A DNA stretch of 51,584 nt from an uncultured Clostridium sp. (GTDB taxonomy: Bacteria; Bacillota; Clostridia; TANB77; CAG-508), in assembly GCA_946404215.1 (NCBI GenBank), contig CAMJCT010000010.1, forward strand, positions 1 through 51,584. Reading direction: 5' to 3'. The translations under genes were made by a program, and so were the position numbers. Positions 1 through 8,619 of the stretch are shown here, one piece after another. The notes under the pieces are model-generated. The model ran no database searches. It was not told the DNA's origin and saw only the letters and a program-made list of their open reading frames with translations. The first letter of the stretch is position 1, and each line of letters opens with the position of its first letter.

Positions 1-1920
1 AAAGTTTTGTCCTTCTATATAGCTTGTTTTTGCTGGTGGCGTTGTTATTTCTATTTTATCTAATTGCGATTTTTCTTTTGTATTCAATGTGACTGTCATT
101 ATTCCTTGAGGTCCTTCAATATAATTAATATTTGTATTTAAATCACTTAAATAAAACTTATTCCCTGATATACTTCCTTTTGGACCATTATCACCTTTTA
201 CATCTAAAAATGTAAATCCAGCAGGACAATTTTCTATTATAAAAGTATTATCGGTTATATTATACAAGCTAGATCTTTGTGTACAATCTGACATAAAAAG
301 TATATTACCTAAAGTATAATTATTAGTTTTTAATTCAACTAAATTATCTATTTTTATTATATTATTTTTAAATATTACTTCTTTATCAAATCTATAATAA
401 ACCTTTCGTGTAAAAACACCAAAATAACTGTCTATTTCATTATTGCATATAGAAATCGTATCACCACCCTGCTTTATTTGTGTGCTTCCACCTTCAGGTT
501 TATATTTATTCTGACTACCATAATGATTAAATACAGGTATAGGTTTTAAATTTTCTATCTCTAATCCTAACTTTTTGGCATTTACTTCTAGCCAATCTTT
601 TTCTAAAATAAATTTATTATTTTCTATTATCTTAAAAGATTCATCTTCATTATAACTATAATACTTTATATTTGGCATTAATGATGCAACTTCACATTTA
701 TCTCCAGTTTCACTTTGCATATATTGGAAATTATATATATTTTTTGCAATATTATTTGTGTATGTAACCTTATCGGCAAGTAAATACATATCAAATGCTT
801 CAACAGGTTGAAGATTTTTACTATAAATTTCTCTGTTTACTGCAATATTTTGAACACAATTATTATTAGCTATAGCCTCTCCTGCTTTTGTCCATAAAAA
901 GCAAAAATACTGGTAATCATCTTCTATTATTTCTTGTACGCCATTTATATTATTAGAAACATCATTATTATACGCTTCAACTTTTATCTTTTTTCTTGCT
1001 TGTGCATATATTTGGTATCTTTCTATTTCATTATTTTCATTTTCTGCTAGTTCCGCATACATAGACTCACTTTCAACCCCTATTGCTGCTATTCTATTAT
1101 GCATATTTCTTACTGTACAGCTATCAATTTTAAACTTAACTGCCATATCACGAATTATAAACGGTATTATTTGATTGTTTTCAAATAAACAATTACTAAT
1201 ATTTACTTCATTAAACCCATATTCATTTTCAAACATAGCTCTTTTTTTATCTGTTTGTTTTTTTATTCCCCATTGTTTCCACAAATCAGATTTTATAATA
1301 TAAACTGGCTCTTCGCCTATATATTTACAATCTTTTATATTAATACTACCTAAATTCTGTTCATATCCTTTTTGTCCATCTATTAAAATTGGTACATCTC
1401 CATTATTAGAAGTTCCTCTTATATTCATGTTTTCAATTGTTATATCATACTCATTTGCCTTGAATAAATCACTAGAAATTTTTAAACCACAACCCTCTTC
1501 ACCTTTTAGTTTTATATTATGATTTGGTTCAACAGACTCTGACAATTCAATAACATAATCTCTCCCATTATCAGAATCTCCCTTATCAAATACTAAAACA
1601 TAGTCTTCATAAACTTCATTTTCAACAAATAATTTAAAAATATTGCCATTAGATACTGCATCATTTCCAAAACCCATTGTAGAAGCGTTTATTATCTTTT
1701 CACTAAACTCTCCAGCACTATTGAAACTAATATTTTTACCTTGAATGCTATATTGTCCTTGTCTTTTTGTATCAACACTCTCTGTATTTCTATTAGCTTT
1801 TGCAGTGTCTATTACCTCGTTATTTTTTTCAAAACAAAAATTGACAAAAACAATTGCTAAGACAGACAATATAGTCAATATTAATCTAAAATTTAATTTT
1901 ATTTCTTTACCTACTTCCAT
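1..1920 (-). CDS. Secreted right-handed repeat / Ig-like surface protein, C-terminus beyond window
   Basis: Reading the minus strand from the ATG at 1920 gives 640 codons with no stop; I checked every triplet. The protein therefore continues past the left edge. It starts with a lysine-containing segment and a hydrophobic stretch (LILTILSVLAIVFVNF, about residues 13-28), which is a signal peptide or membrane anchor. Many short Asn-rich units follow (for example NISNCLFENN, VSNNINGVQ, ICNNEIDSYF), as in parallel beta-helix (pectate-lyase-like) proteins. The last visible residues, PPAKTSYIEGQNF, resemble the start of a bacterial Ig-like (Big_3) domain, so Ig modules probably follow. A GGGTAGAAG ribosome site precedes the ATG. 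Location at the cell surface is inferred; enzymatic activity cannot be judged. Confidence 0.75.
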   Translation of the reverse strand, partial: MEVGKEIKLNFRLILTILSVLAIVFVNFCFEKNNEVIDTAKANRNTESVDTKRQGQYSIQGKNISFNSAGEFSEKIINASTMGFGNDAVSNGNIFKLFVENEVYEDYVLVFDKGDSDNGRDYVIELSESVEPNHNIKLKGEEGCGLKISSDLFKANEYDITIENMNIRGTSNNGDVPILIDGQKGYEQNLGSINIKDCKYIGEEPVYIIKSDLWKQWGIKKQTDKKRAMFENEYGFNEVNISNCLFENNQIIPFIIRDMAVKFKIDSCTVRNMHNRIAAIGVESESMYAELAENENNEIERYQIYAQARKKIKVEAYNNDVSNNINGVQEIIEDDYQYFCFLWTKAGEAIANNNCVQNIAVNREIYSKNLQPVEAFDMYLLADKVTYTNNIAKNIYNFQYMQSETGDKCEVASLMPNIKYYSYNEDESFKIIENNKFILEKDWLEVNAKKLGLEIENLKPIPVFNHYGSQNKYKPEGGSTQIKQGGDTISICNNEIDSYFGVFTRKVYYRFDKEVIFKNNIIKIDNLVELKTNNYTLGNILFMSDCTQRSSLYNITDNTFIIENCPAGFTFLDVKGDNGPKGSISGNKFYLSDLNTNINYIEGPQGIMTVTLNTKEKSQLDKIEITTPPAKTSYIEGQNF

Positions 1921-1987
1921 TCTTCTACCCTCTTAAAACATATAAATTTTAGTACATTATTATATAATTAAATTTTATAATATTATA

Positions 1988-2025
1988 ATAAAAAAATAAA
2001 GATAGCTATTTTTCTGCTATCTTTA
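1988..2025 (-). terminator. Intrinsic terminator of the AI-2E permease gene
   Basis: On the minus strand a perfect 10-bp stem TAAAGATAGC/GCTATCTTTA with a 9-nt loop is followed by a run of seven T. It lies about 90 bp after the permease stop codon and before the left-edge gene, so the two are separate transcripts. Confidence 0.85.
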
Positions 2026-2114
2026 TCAGTTTACGGAAGGAAATCTTAATACGTTTATTAAAATTATATTACATTTTTATTACAATTATATTAGTGTATT
2101 TTTCTTATATACTA

Positions 2115-3284
2115 CTACTTATTACTTTTAATTGCCTCAGCTTTTTCTCTTTTCTCTTCCTCTTTTTTTAATTCTATTCTATAATCTAAATAATCCACAA
2201 CTATAATTCTTACAACTGCAATTACTGGAACAGCTAAAAACATTCCTATCATTCCAAAATAAGCACCACCAACTGTTATCGCAAAAATAACAAGTAAAGG
2301 ACTTATTTTTAGTGATTGTCCCACTATTTTAGGATTTATAATGTTTGCATCTATTTGCTGTAAAGCTATAACAACAATTAGCATCCAAATAGTTTGTTCC
2401 AATCCTCCAGTTATCAATGTAATTATAGCAACAATAGAAACCGCTATAATAGCACCTACATATGGAATCATATTAAACAATCCTATTAAAAATCCGAATA
2501 ATGGAGCATATTTAATTCCCATTATGCTCATTGCAATTGTTACAAGGATACCAACTACTACAGCATCTAAAAATTGACTTGCTATAAACTTGAAAAATAT
2601 TTCATTAGAATTATTAAAATACCTATCTAAGTTTTTATATGTTTTCTCTTTAAAAACAGCACCTGCTGCTTTTTTTAAGAAATTTAAAATCTTATCTCTT
2701 TCCGCTAATATATAAACAGACACAATTACAGCAACAAATATATTAAAAACACCAGTAACTGCATCAATTGCACTAACTATATATTCTAGAATTTTATCCA
2801 CTTGAAAATATTGCTTAATATTAATATTTTGAATACTTTTAATAAAATCATTTACCAATTCACCCTTTAGCACAGAATCATCTGGAAGTGCATTATATTT
2901 ATCAATTGCAATTTCATAATATCCTTGTATATTATTAACTAAATCACTTACACTTTCAAATACAACCGGCAAAATAAAATTTATCAAAATAATTATTAAT
3001 AATAAAAGAATTACGTACACAGTAAAAATCCCTAAGGCTCTAGCTTTTTTAGATATAACCTTAATCTTTGATTTTTCATATGCTTGTTCAAATTTTCTAC
3101 ATGGCATATATATTAAATACGCAATAAAAATACCAACAAAAAATGGAGTAATAATATCAAAAAACTTATGTACAACATTCATTACATCACCAAAATTATC
3201 AAGCGCCTTATAAACAACTATTATAGCTACACCCAATAAAAACCAATAAATCCATTTTTTCCAATGATTTCTAACTTCATTCAT
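2115..3284 (-). CDS. AI-2E family transporter (PerM-like permease)
   Basis: 389 residues with about eight hydrophobic segments and the architecture of the AI-2E_transport/UPF0118 family. An N-terminal pair of membrane helices is followed by a central soluble-looking region (about residues 100-180). A C-terminal helix cluster holds the conserved GLFNMIPYVGAIIA loop and IINPKIVGQSLKISPLLVI. A lysine/glutamate-rich cytoplasmic tail ends the protein. The family includes efflux pumps and Na+/H+ antiporters, and the actual substrate cannot be told from sequence. The ATG is preceded by AAAGGAG. It is a single-gene unit with its own terminator; the upstream palindromic repeat begins 13 bp before the start codon, so its promoter must be inside or beyond that repeat. 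Confidence 0.85.
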   Translation of the reverse strand: MNEVRNHWKKWIYWFLLGVAIIVVYKALDNFGDVMNVVHKFFDIITPFFVGIFIAYLIYMPCRKFEQAYEKSKIKVISKKARALGIFTVYVILLLLIIILINFILPVVFESVSDLVNNIQGYYEIAIDKYNALPDDSVLKGELVNDFIKSIQNINIKQYFQVDKILEYIVSAIDAVTGVFNIFVAVIVSVYILAERDKILNFLKKAAGAVFKEKTYKNLDRYFNNSNEIFFKFIASQFLDAVVVGILVTIAMSIMGIKYAPLFGFLIGLFNMIPYVGAIIAVSIVAIITLITGGLEQTIWMLIVVIALQQIDANIINPKIVGQSLKISPLLVIFAITVGGAYFGMIGMFLAVPVIAVVRIIVVDYLDYRIELKKEEEKREKAEAIKSNK

Positions 3285-3296
3285 CCTATTCTCCTT

Positions 3297-3354
3297 TTGC
3301 CACGGGGACGGTCCTTATGGCAATTTTTTGCCATGGGGACACACCTTATGGAAC
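3297..3354 (+). repeat. Two-unit palindromic repeat, copy 1 (GGGACGGTCC type)
   Basis: Two palindromic units are joined by AATTTTTT. Unit 1 has outer arms TGCCA/TGGCA (3298-3302, 3318-3322) around GGAC-G-GTCC. Unit 2 (3329-3354) is a degenerate copy with GGGGACACACC. The whole block matches the reverse complement of 4236-4289 with only scattered differences, so exonuclease III is enclosed by inverted copies. The repeat ends 4 bp after the exonuclease stop codon. Confidence 0.85.
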
Positions 3355-3358
3355 ATTT

Positions 3359-4114
3359 TTAAATTTTTATTTCTAACCCTACTGGGCAATGGTCACTTCC
3401 CATTACCTCAGAATAAATTCTTGCTTCTTTTATATACTTTGCTATATCTTTTGAAACAATAAAATAATCAATTCTCCATCCTACATTTTTTTCTCTTGCT
3501 CTTCCCATGTATGACCACCAACTATATGCATTTTCCTTTTCAGGGTATAAATACCTAAAAGTATCTACAAACCCTGCATCCAGTAATTCGGTCATTTTCT
3601 GTCTTTCTTCATCTGTAAAACCTGCATTTCTTCTATTTGTTTTTGGATTTTTTAAATCAATTTCTTTATGAGCTACATTTAAATCTCCACATATTATTAC
3701 TGGTTTTATTTCATTTAAATTTAATAAGTACTTTCTTATTTCATCTTCCCAAATCTGCCTGTAATCTAATCGTTCTAATTCTCTCTTTGAATTTGGAGTA
3801 TATATATTTACCATATAAAAACTATCAAACTCCAAAGTTATTACTCTTCCTTCTTTATCATGTTCCTCTATACCTATACCATATTTTATTGTTATTGGTT
3901 CTTTTTTAGTAAATATAGCAGTTCCAGAATATCCTTTTTTTTCTGCACTATTCCAATATGATTTATATCCATCAAATTCCAAATCAATTTGACCTGTTTG
4001 ACACTTTGTTTCTTGAATACAAAAAATATCTGAATTAATGCCTTCAAAGAAATCCTTAAACCCTTTATTTACACATGCCCTTATTCCATTTACATTCCAC
4101 GATATTAACTTCAT
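3359..4114 (-). CDS. xth: Exodeoxyribonuclease III (AP endonuclease)
   Basis: 251 residues, full length for the ExoIII/ExoA family of the endonuclease/exonuclease/phosphatase fold. Family motifs are present in order: MKLISWNVNGIRA at the N-terminus, QETK (metal-binding Glu, about residue 35), NIYTPNS, GDLNVAH (catalytic Asp/Asn), RIDYFIVS and the C-terminal SDHCPVGLEI (catalytic His). It cleaves DNA 5' to abasic sites and removes 3' blocking groups in base excision repair. The ATG has an AAAGGAAT ribosome site about 11 nt upstream. The gene stands alone and is bracketed by inverted copies of a palindromic repeat, which suggests that repeat spread or rearrangement occurred around it. No defect is seen in the coding sequence. 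Confidence 0.95.
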   Translation of the reverse strand: MKLISWNVNGIRACVNKGFKDFFEGINSDIFCIQETKCQTGQIDLEFDGYKSYWNSAEKKGYSGTAIFTKKEPITIKYGIGIEEHDKEGRVITLEFDSFYMVNIYTPNSKRELERLDYRQIWEDEIRKYLLNLNEIKPVIICGDLNVAHKEIDLKNPKTNRRNAGFTDEERQKMTELLDAGFVDTFRYLYPEKENAYSWWSYMGRAREKNVGWRIDYFIVSKDIAKYIKEARIYSEVMGSDHCPVGLEIKI

Positions 4115-4235
4115 TTTAAATTACATTCCTTTCTTGCTTTGCTAGAAGGCATACATAGTAATGAAATTACATTTCTTTCAAACTAATCTCTCATTCAACC
4201 ACTGGGTACAATTTATATTTGAATAAGTATAATAA

Positions 4236-4289
4236 CAAAAGGACCGTCCCTCTGGCAAAAAATTGCCAAAAGGACCGTCCCTTTGGCAA
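4236..4289 (-). repeat. Two-unit palindromic repeat, copy 2, inverted relative to copy 1
   Basis: The rightmost unit (4263-4289) is a 27-nt near-perfect palindrome: TTGCCAAA/TTTGGCAA arms around GGAC-C-GTCC with one internal mismatch. The second unit (4236-4256) shares the GGACCGTCCC core. They are joined by an AAAAAATT spacer, the complement of the spacer in copy 1. It lies between the xth start and the stop codon (4300) of the 3D-domain gene, where it may also act as a hairpin ending transcription. Confidence 0.85.
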
Positions 4290-4299
4290 TTTAGCAATT

Positions 4300-5232
4300 T
4301 TATTCTACTACGCTTACAGGTAAGTATCTAACTCCCCATTGTAATGCTTCTGCATGTGAACCAACAAATATATCTATTTTGTTACCATTTATTGCACCAC
4401 CTCTATCTTCTACAGTATAGATGTGCCCTCCAATATTTAATTTTGTTCCAAATGCAAATCTTCCTGAAGCTGCTACTGTTCTACCAGGTGTAGCTGCTGT
4501 TCCAGAAGCTGTTCTTCCATTTGCTTTACCACAACATTTGCTACATGGACAATATGCTGTAATTTTATAGGTTGTTGCACCTTCTTGCTCTCCTACTGCT
4601 ACTCTTGGTAATGAACTAGCTCTTGAAGTTACCACTGGTGTAACTTGAACTATCTTATTAACAGGTTCTTTAACTACAACTTCAGATATTACAGTTTTTT
4701 CAATTTCTACATCATTTTGATATTTTATTTTTTCAGTTACTTCTTTTAATCCATCTACTCCTTGTTTAAGCACTCTACTTGTTGTATTTCCAGTTGTAGA
4801 AGTAGCATTTTTTGTTATTGTTTCATATGGTATTACAACTTGTTCTACAACTATCTTTTCTGTTATAGGTGCATAGTTTTTTAATAATTCATTCAATGTA
4901 GTTTCTGCACCCTCTTCAGATATTTTAGCAATCTGAACCTCGTTGTAAGACTTATCTGTTATTTTTATTGTATCTCCTGATTTTATCTCACTATCTAAAT
5001 CAGGTATTGTTTTTTGATTTTCCTCTAATATTATGTTCTTTTCTTCTAGTATTTCAGATACTTTTGACTTTGTTGTAACTTCAGGCATTTCATAACCATT
5101 TTGTAAAATTATTTTTACATCTTTCATATCTGTATTAAATGCCATAACGCCTATTCCTGAAATTAGTATTAATATAATACTTATGCAAATAATTTTCATT
5201 ATAGAAATTGAAGCTTTTTCTTCTTTTTTCAT
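4300..5232 (-). CDS. Cell-wall G5 and 3D domain protein (YabE/YocH-like)
   Basis: 310 residues. One N-terminal membrane segment (about residues 12-32, IICISIILILISGIGVMAF) is followed by a DUF348-type ubiquitin-like domain (about 36-95). A G5 domain (about 105-200) contains YETITKNATSTTGNTTSRVL and KEPVNKIVQV. The C-terminal 3D domain (about 218-308) starts YKITAYCPCSKCCG and contains the Asp residues of VEDRGGAINGNKIDIFV. The layout is that of YabE and Rpf-like wall-remodelling proteins, in which the 3D domain has a double-psi barrel like lytic transglycosylases. It probably acts outside the membrane on peptidoglycan. AGGAGGT lies upstream of the ATG, and a consensus SigA promoter lies 34 bp upstream of the start. 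Confidence 0.9.
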   Translation of the reverse strand: MKKEEKASISIMKIICISIILILISGIGVMAFNTDMKDVKIILQNGYEMPEVTTKSKVSEILEEKNIILEENQKTIPDLDSEIKSGDTIKITDKSYNEVQIAKISEEGAETTLNELLKNYAPITEKIVVEQVVIPYETITKNATSTTGNTTSRVLKQGVDGLKEVTEKIKYQNDVEIEKTVISEVVVKEPVNKIVQVTPVVTSRASSLPRVAVGEQEGATTYKITAYCPCSKCCGKANGRTASGTAATPGRTVAASGRFAFGTKLNIGGHIYTVEDRGGAINGNKIDIFVGSHAEALQWGVRYLPVSVVE

Positions 5233-5265
5233 ATAAATATATTACCTCCTTTTGGCAACAAGTAT

Positions 5266-5294
5266 ATTATACTATTTTTTTTTAGTTTTGTCAA
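5266..5294 (-). promoter_or_regulatory. SigA-type promoter for the G5/3D gene
   Basis: Perfect -35 TTGACA (5294-5289) and perfect -10 TATAAT (5271-5266) with a 17-bp spacer, read on the minus strand and ending 34 bp before the ATG at 5232. Confidence 0.9.
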
Positions 5295-5426
5295 ATTTAG
5301 CCATAAATCGAGATTTTTCAATAACTATAAAGTTCTTTTTTTATATCTAATTTTAGTGTTTTTAAAAAAATCCCTATTTTATTATATGTACAGGCTTTTA
5401 AATTATTACAAATTTTTTTATTTATA

Positions 5427-5455
5427 TTGTATATTTATTTTTAATATGTTATTAT
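5427..5455 (+). promoter_or_regulatory. Possible promoter for lemA
   Basis: TTGTAT (5427-5432), 17-bp spacer, TATTAT (5450-5455), 37 bp upstream of the lemA ATG. In such AT-rich DNA this match is moderate evidence only. The rest of the 258-bp divergent region holds the opposite promoter and AT-rich sequence without other visible structure. Confidence 0.4.
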
Positions 5456-5491
5456 TTAAATGTATATAATATTAAATAAGGAGGATAAATT

Positions 5492-6055
5492 ATGATTATT
5501 TGGGTTATATTGACAATATTATTAATACTTATATTCGCAGTAATTGGAATGTATAATGGTTTGGTACAAGCAAAAATTAAAGTAGATAATGCTTGGAGTC
5601 AAATTGATATTCAATTACAAAGAAGATTTGACCTAATTCCAAATTTTGTTGAAACAGTAAAAGGCTATATGAATCATGAGAAACAAACTCTTGAAAAAAT
5701 TGCTGAACTAAGAACCTCTTGGGCAAATACTTCAAGTGTATCTGAAAAAGCAGATTTAGATAACCAATTATCAACAGCTTTAAAAACCATTATGGCAGTA
5801 TCTGAAAACTACCCAGAATTAAAAGCAAATCAAAACTTCTCAGAATTATCTGAAGAATTAAGAAATACAGAAAATAAAATTTCTTTTTCAAGACAATTTT
5901 ATAATGATACTGTTACAATGTACAATACTAAACTACAAGTATTCCCTTCTAACATAATTGCTAATATGTTCAACTTCACAGCTCGCGATTTATTTAAAGT
6001 AGAAAGCGATGAAGCAAGAAAAAATGTAAAAGTGGATTTTGGTTCAAATTCATAG
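5492..6055 (+). CDS. lemA: LemA family membrane protein
   Basis: 187 residues, typical LemA length. One N-terminal transmembrane helix (residues 2-20) comes first, followed by the family hallmark VDNAWSQIDIQLQRRFDLIP and NFVETVKGYM. The rest is a long helical bundle containing SFSRQFYNDTVTMYNTKLQ and a PSNIIANMF segment. LemA proteins are membrane-anchored four-helix-bundle proteins of unclear function, outside-facing with a short N-terminal tail. In many relatives lemA sits beside a DUF3137, TPM or HtpX-type gene. Here it stands alone between a divergent and a convergent gene, and a DUF3137 tail fragment is found 41 kb away at 46710. AAGGAGG lies 9 nt before the ATG. Confidence 0.93.
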   Translation: MIIWVILTILLILIFAVIGMYNGLVQAKIKVDNAWSQIDIQLQRRFDLIPNFVETVKGYMNHEKQTLEKIAELRTSWANTSSVSEKADLDNQLSTALKTIMAVSENYPELKANQNFSELSEELRNTENKISFSRQFYNDTVTMYNTKLQVFPSNIIANMFNFTARDLFKVESDEARKNVKVDFGSNS

Positions 6056-6065
6056 TTTAATAACT

Positions 6066-6152
6066 AAAAAAGCCAACTATTTTTTAAATTGTGTTATTTA
6101 AAAGACTTATCTAATAATAGCACCTTAAGATTTTAAAAATAATTGGCTTTTT
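6066..6152. terminator. Long bidirectional hairpin between lemA and tatD
   Basis: The outer arms AAAAAAGCCAA (6066-6076) and TTGGCTTTTT (6143-6152) pair. The inner arms TATTTTTTAAA and TTTAAAAATA continue the stem. A further GTGTTATT/AATAGCAC stem (one G-T pair) lies inside. T-runs follow in both directions, fitting termination of the convergent genes. The stem is longer than an ordinary terminator. Confidence 0.7.
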
Positions 6153-6158
6153 ATTTTT

Positions 6159-6935
6159 TTAAATTTTATAAATTCTTTCTGCATTTCTATATGTTATATC
6201 TGCAACTTTCTCAACTGAAATCCCTCTAAACCCAGCTATCTTTTGTGCTATGTATTTAATATTGCTAGGCTCATTTCTTTTTCCTCTAAATGGTTCAGGT
6301 GATAAATATGGACTATCTGTTTCTAGAAGTATTCTTTCTTCTGGTACCATTTTTACAATTTCTTCAGCATTTTTTGAATTTTTAAAAGTTATTGGTCCTG
6401 CAAAAGATATATAGAAACCAAGCTTTAATGCTTCTTTTATCAACTCTCTATTTAGTGGGCAGCAATGAAACACACCTTTATTATTCACATTATTGTTCTT
6501 TAATATTTCTATTGTATCAGCTACAGCTTCTCTTGTATGAATTACAATTGGAAGATCTAATTCGTTAGCCATTTTTATTTGATGTATAAAAGCCTTTTTC
6601 TGCAAATCTTTATTTTCTTTGTTCCAGTAATAATCTAATCCTATTTCACCTATAGCAACAACTTTTTTATTTTCCTTAGCAATATTTCTTATTTTGCCTA
6701 ACATTATCCACAATTCTTCTTCATCTTGTGGAATATCATTAGGAGAAATACCACTTGTTGTATAAATAAAATCATATTTATTTGCAAGTTCTAAACCATC
6801 TATAGACCCCTGCAAACTATATCCTGCAGAAATCATCTTACTAACTCCACTTTCTTTTATTTTTATTATAACAGATTCTCTATCTTCATTATACTTCTCA
6901 TCATCTAAATGCGCATGATTATCAAAAAAATCCAT
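6159..6935 (-). CDS. tatD: TatD family metal-dependent DNase
   Basis: 258 residues, full length. Metal-ligand motifs of the TatD/amidohydrolase fold are all present: DNHAHLDD (HxH, residues 6-8), GEIGLDYYW (Glu, about 97), IVIHTREA (His, about 132), FHCCPLN (His, about 157) and LLETDSPYLSP (Asp, about 207). The usual HCFSG after the fourth ligand is HCCPL here, a mild variant. The family has 3'-5' DNase activity and is linked to DNA repair and tRNA quality control. It is the last gene of the 10140-6159 unit, 20 bp after acpS. AAGGAAAT precedes the ATG. Confidence 0.93.
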   Translation of the reverse strand: MDFFDNHAHLDDEKYNEDRESVIIKIKESGVSKMISAGYSLQGSIDGLELANKYDFIYTTSGISPNDIPQDEEELWIMLGKIRNIAKENKKVVAIGEIGLDYYWNKENKDLQKKAFIHQIKMANELDLPIVIHTREAVADTIEILKNNNVNNKGVFHCCPLNRELIKEALKLGFYISFAGPITFKNSKNAEEIVKMVPEERILLETDSPYLSPEPFRGKRNEPSNIKYIAQKIAGFRGISVEKVADITYRNAERIYKI

Positions 6936-6955
6936 GTAAATTTCCTTGCCTTTCT

Positions 6956-7330
6956 TTAATCCTTTAAAATTATAACGTTAGCAACTGCATATTCTTTACA
7001 ATGAGAGATACTTATATCTTTGCTAATTATATTTCCTAAATCTGAACATATAATATTTAATCTTGGCTTTCCATTCTCATCATTTATAACCTCAAAATCC
7101 TTCCAACATATAGAATTTTTGTTGTCAAGTTCTTCGGAAATTGCTTTAAATGTTGCCTCTTTTGCAGCAAAACGAGCTGCATAATGCTGATATTTTTGAG
7201 CTTTCTTGCTTTCACAGTATTCAATCTCATTTTTGGTAAATACTCTTTTAACAAATCTTTCGCCCATTTTTTCTATGCTTTCTCTTATTCTATCAATTTC
7301 TATAATATCAGTACCACATTTTATTTCCAT
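6956..7330 (-). CDS. acpS: Holo-[acyl-carrier-protein] synthase
   Basis: 124 residues, typical AcpS length. The N-terminal GTDIIEIDRIRESI contains the Mg-binding Asp, and FVKRVFTKNEIEYCES and YAARFAAKEATFKAI contain the Glu and Lys of the active site. The C-terminal ISISHCKEYAVANVI strand completes the fold. The enzyme transfers phosphopantetheine from CoA to acyl carrier protein for fatty acid synthesis, in the cytoplasm. It sits 20 bp upstream of tatD and 42 bp after the preceding gene, inside the same transcription unit. Ribosome site GAGAGGA is 12 nt from the ATG. A neighbouring ACP gene is not seen. Confidence 0.95.
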   Translation of the reverse strand: MEIKCGTDIIEIDRIRESIEKMGERFVKRVFTKNEIEYCESKKAQKYQHYAARFAAKEATFKAISEELDNKNSICWKDFEVINDENGKPRLNIICSDLGNIISKDISISHCKEYAVANVIILKD

Positions 7331-7372
7331 TTTTTATTTAAATCCTCTCTCCATCCATTAAATAAGAAGGTT

Positions 7373-8602
7373 TCACCTGCTTAATACAATAAAATTAAGT
7401 ACATTAAATATCAATGAAGCAATCAAAACAAAGCCAATAGCAAAAGTAATTTTTCTATCTTTTTCTATATTGAACTCCTTATATAACGCATCAAATTTAA
7501 CCTTTACTTCTCCATATAAATTTTCTAGTTCAAATGTATTTTGTATTCTATGGTTTAAAAGTGTACCTATTTCATCATCACTTATTTCTTGTATCCACAT
7601 TTCCTTTGTAAACTCAACAAACTTTTTTCTAGCTTTTCGAACTTTTGTAGGACCATTAAACTCTATACTTATTTTTTTTAAATATATTTTCTTATATAAG
7701 TTTATTAAATATGTATAAAAATATTGATTTTCATATTCATCTGGCATTATTGTATAGTTATTAATATCAGCACTAGAAGAAAACATCATCATTCCTAGCT
7801 TTGTTAAACCTATTTTAGCATATTTCCATTTTGAAAAAACATCCAATTTGTCAATATCTATATTTCTGCTATCATCTGCAGATAAAACATTTGCATATTT
7901 TGCAAAATTAGTTTTCACATTGTCAAAACTTGTTTCATTATTCCAAAATTCTTGGTCTATACATGCATAGGAGTATGTAAAAAATCTCTCGGTATCTATA
8001 TTTAACTTACTAGTTTCAACTATAGAACCTGTAATACCATGAATAAATTCCTGAAAAGTTTCCATATTTGAAAAACTATCTGTTTGAATTTTAATATTGT
8101 CATAACCATCTAAATTTGTATATTCCCTATTTATATCTCTAAACTTATAATTAAAATTTAAGATATTTGAAAAATCAGTATAATCTTCTACATTGGTTTT
8201 TATTACAACAAAACATATACCTGAATTAAAACATATAACCTCCACTTTTTGAATATCAAAGAAAATTCCACTTTTTTCTCCCATCTTTCCTTGAATATCT
8301 TTTTCTATATTATATTCAAATATAGTACATGGATATTTACTAAGTATAGCTGCTCTTGTCTCAAGTGGTAGTTCTTCTAGCTGTTTTAATTTATTATTTC
8401 CAAACGCAAAACTAGAAAATAAAAATTCTCTAGTTTTAGGTAAAAAAAACTTATACATTCGTAAATCTTTTTCTTTTTGAAATATTTTTAAATTACATTT
8501 TATATCTTTCAACATTTTCAAAATATACTTTTGATACTTAGCCTCCTTTATTACAAAAGGATGTATAAAATACGTATATTGGTAGTTTGTCTTTAGTTCC
8601 AT
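7373..8602 (-). CDS. Conserved protein of unknown function with C-terminal membrane anchor
   Basis: 409 residues, not recognised as a named family. It is mostly soluble, rich in Phe/Tyr/Asn and charged residues, with an MYKFFLPKTREFLFSS segment near residue 48. A predicted coiled region (about residues 355-385) is followed by a single C-terminal transmembrane helix (FAIGFVLIASLIFNVLNFIVL) and a short tail, as in tail-anchored or CorA-like topologies, although no GxN motif is present. The stop is 42 bp before acpS and the start 17 bp after the WG-repeat gene, so it is co-transcribed with both. AAAGGGAAAA precedes the ATG. Two membrane-attached proteins sharing one operon may act together at the membrane; this is inference. 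Confidence 0.75.
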   Translation of the reverse strand: MELKTNYQYTYFIHPFVIKEAKYQKYILKMLKDIKCNLKIFQKEKDLRMYKFFLPKTREFLFSSFAFGNNKLKQLEELPLETRAAILSKYPCTIFEYNIEKDIQGKMGEKSGIFFDIQKVEVICFNSGICFVVIKTNVEDYTDFSNILNFNYKFRDINREYTNLDGYDNIKIQTDSFSNMETFQEFIHGITGSIVETSKLNIDTERFFTYSYACIDQEFWNNETSFDNVKTNFAKYANVLSADDSRNIDIDKLDVFSKWKYAKIGLTKLGMMMFSSSADINNYTIMPDEYENQYFYTYLINLYKKIYLKKISIEFNGPTKVRKARKKFVEFTKEMWIQEISDDEIGTLLNHRIQNTFELENLYGEVKVKFDALYKEFNIEKDRKITFAIGFVLIASLIFNVLNFIVLSR

Positions 8603-8619
8603 TTATTCTTTTTCCCTTT

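Noticed and set aside
1745..1936. Plus-strand frame of 63 codons
   Set aside because: It overlaps the start of a 640-codon minus-strand gene with a good ribosome site and repeats; the plus-strand frame has no ribosome site.
3297..4289. CRISPR array made of the GGGACGGTCC units
   Set aside because: There are only two units per site, separated by an 8-nt fixed spacer, with inverted orientation and no cas genes.
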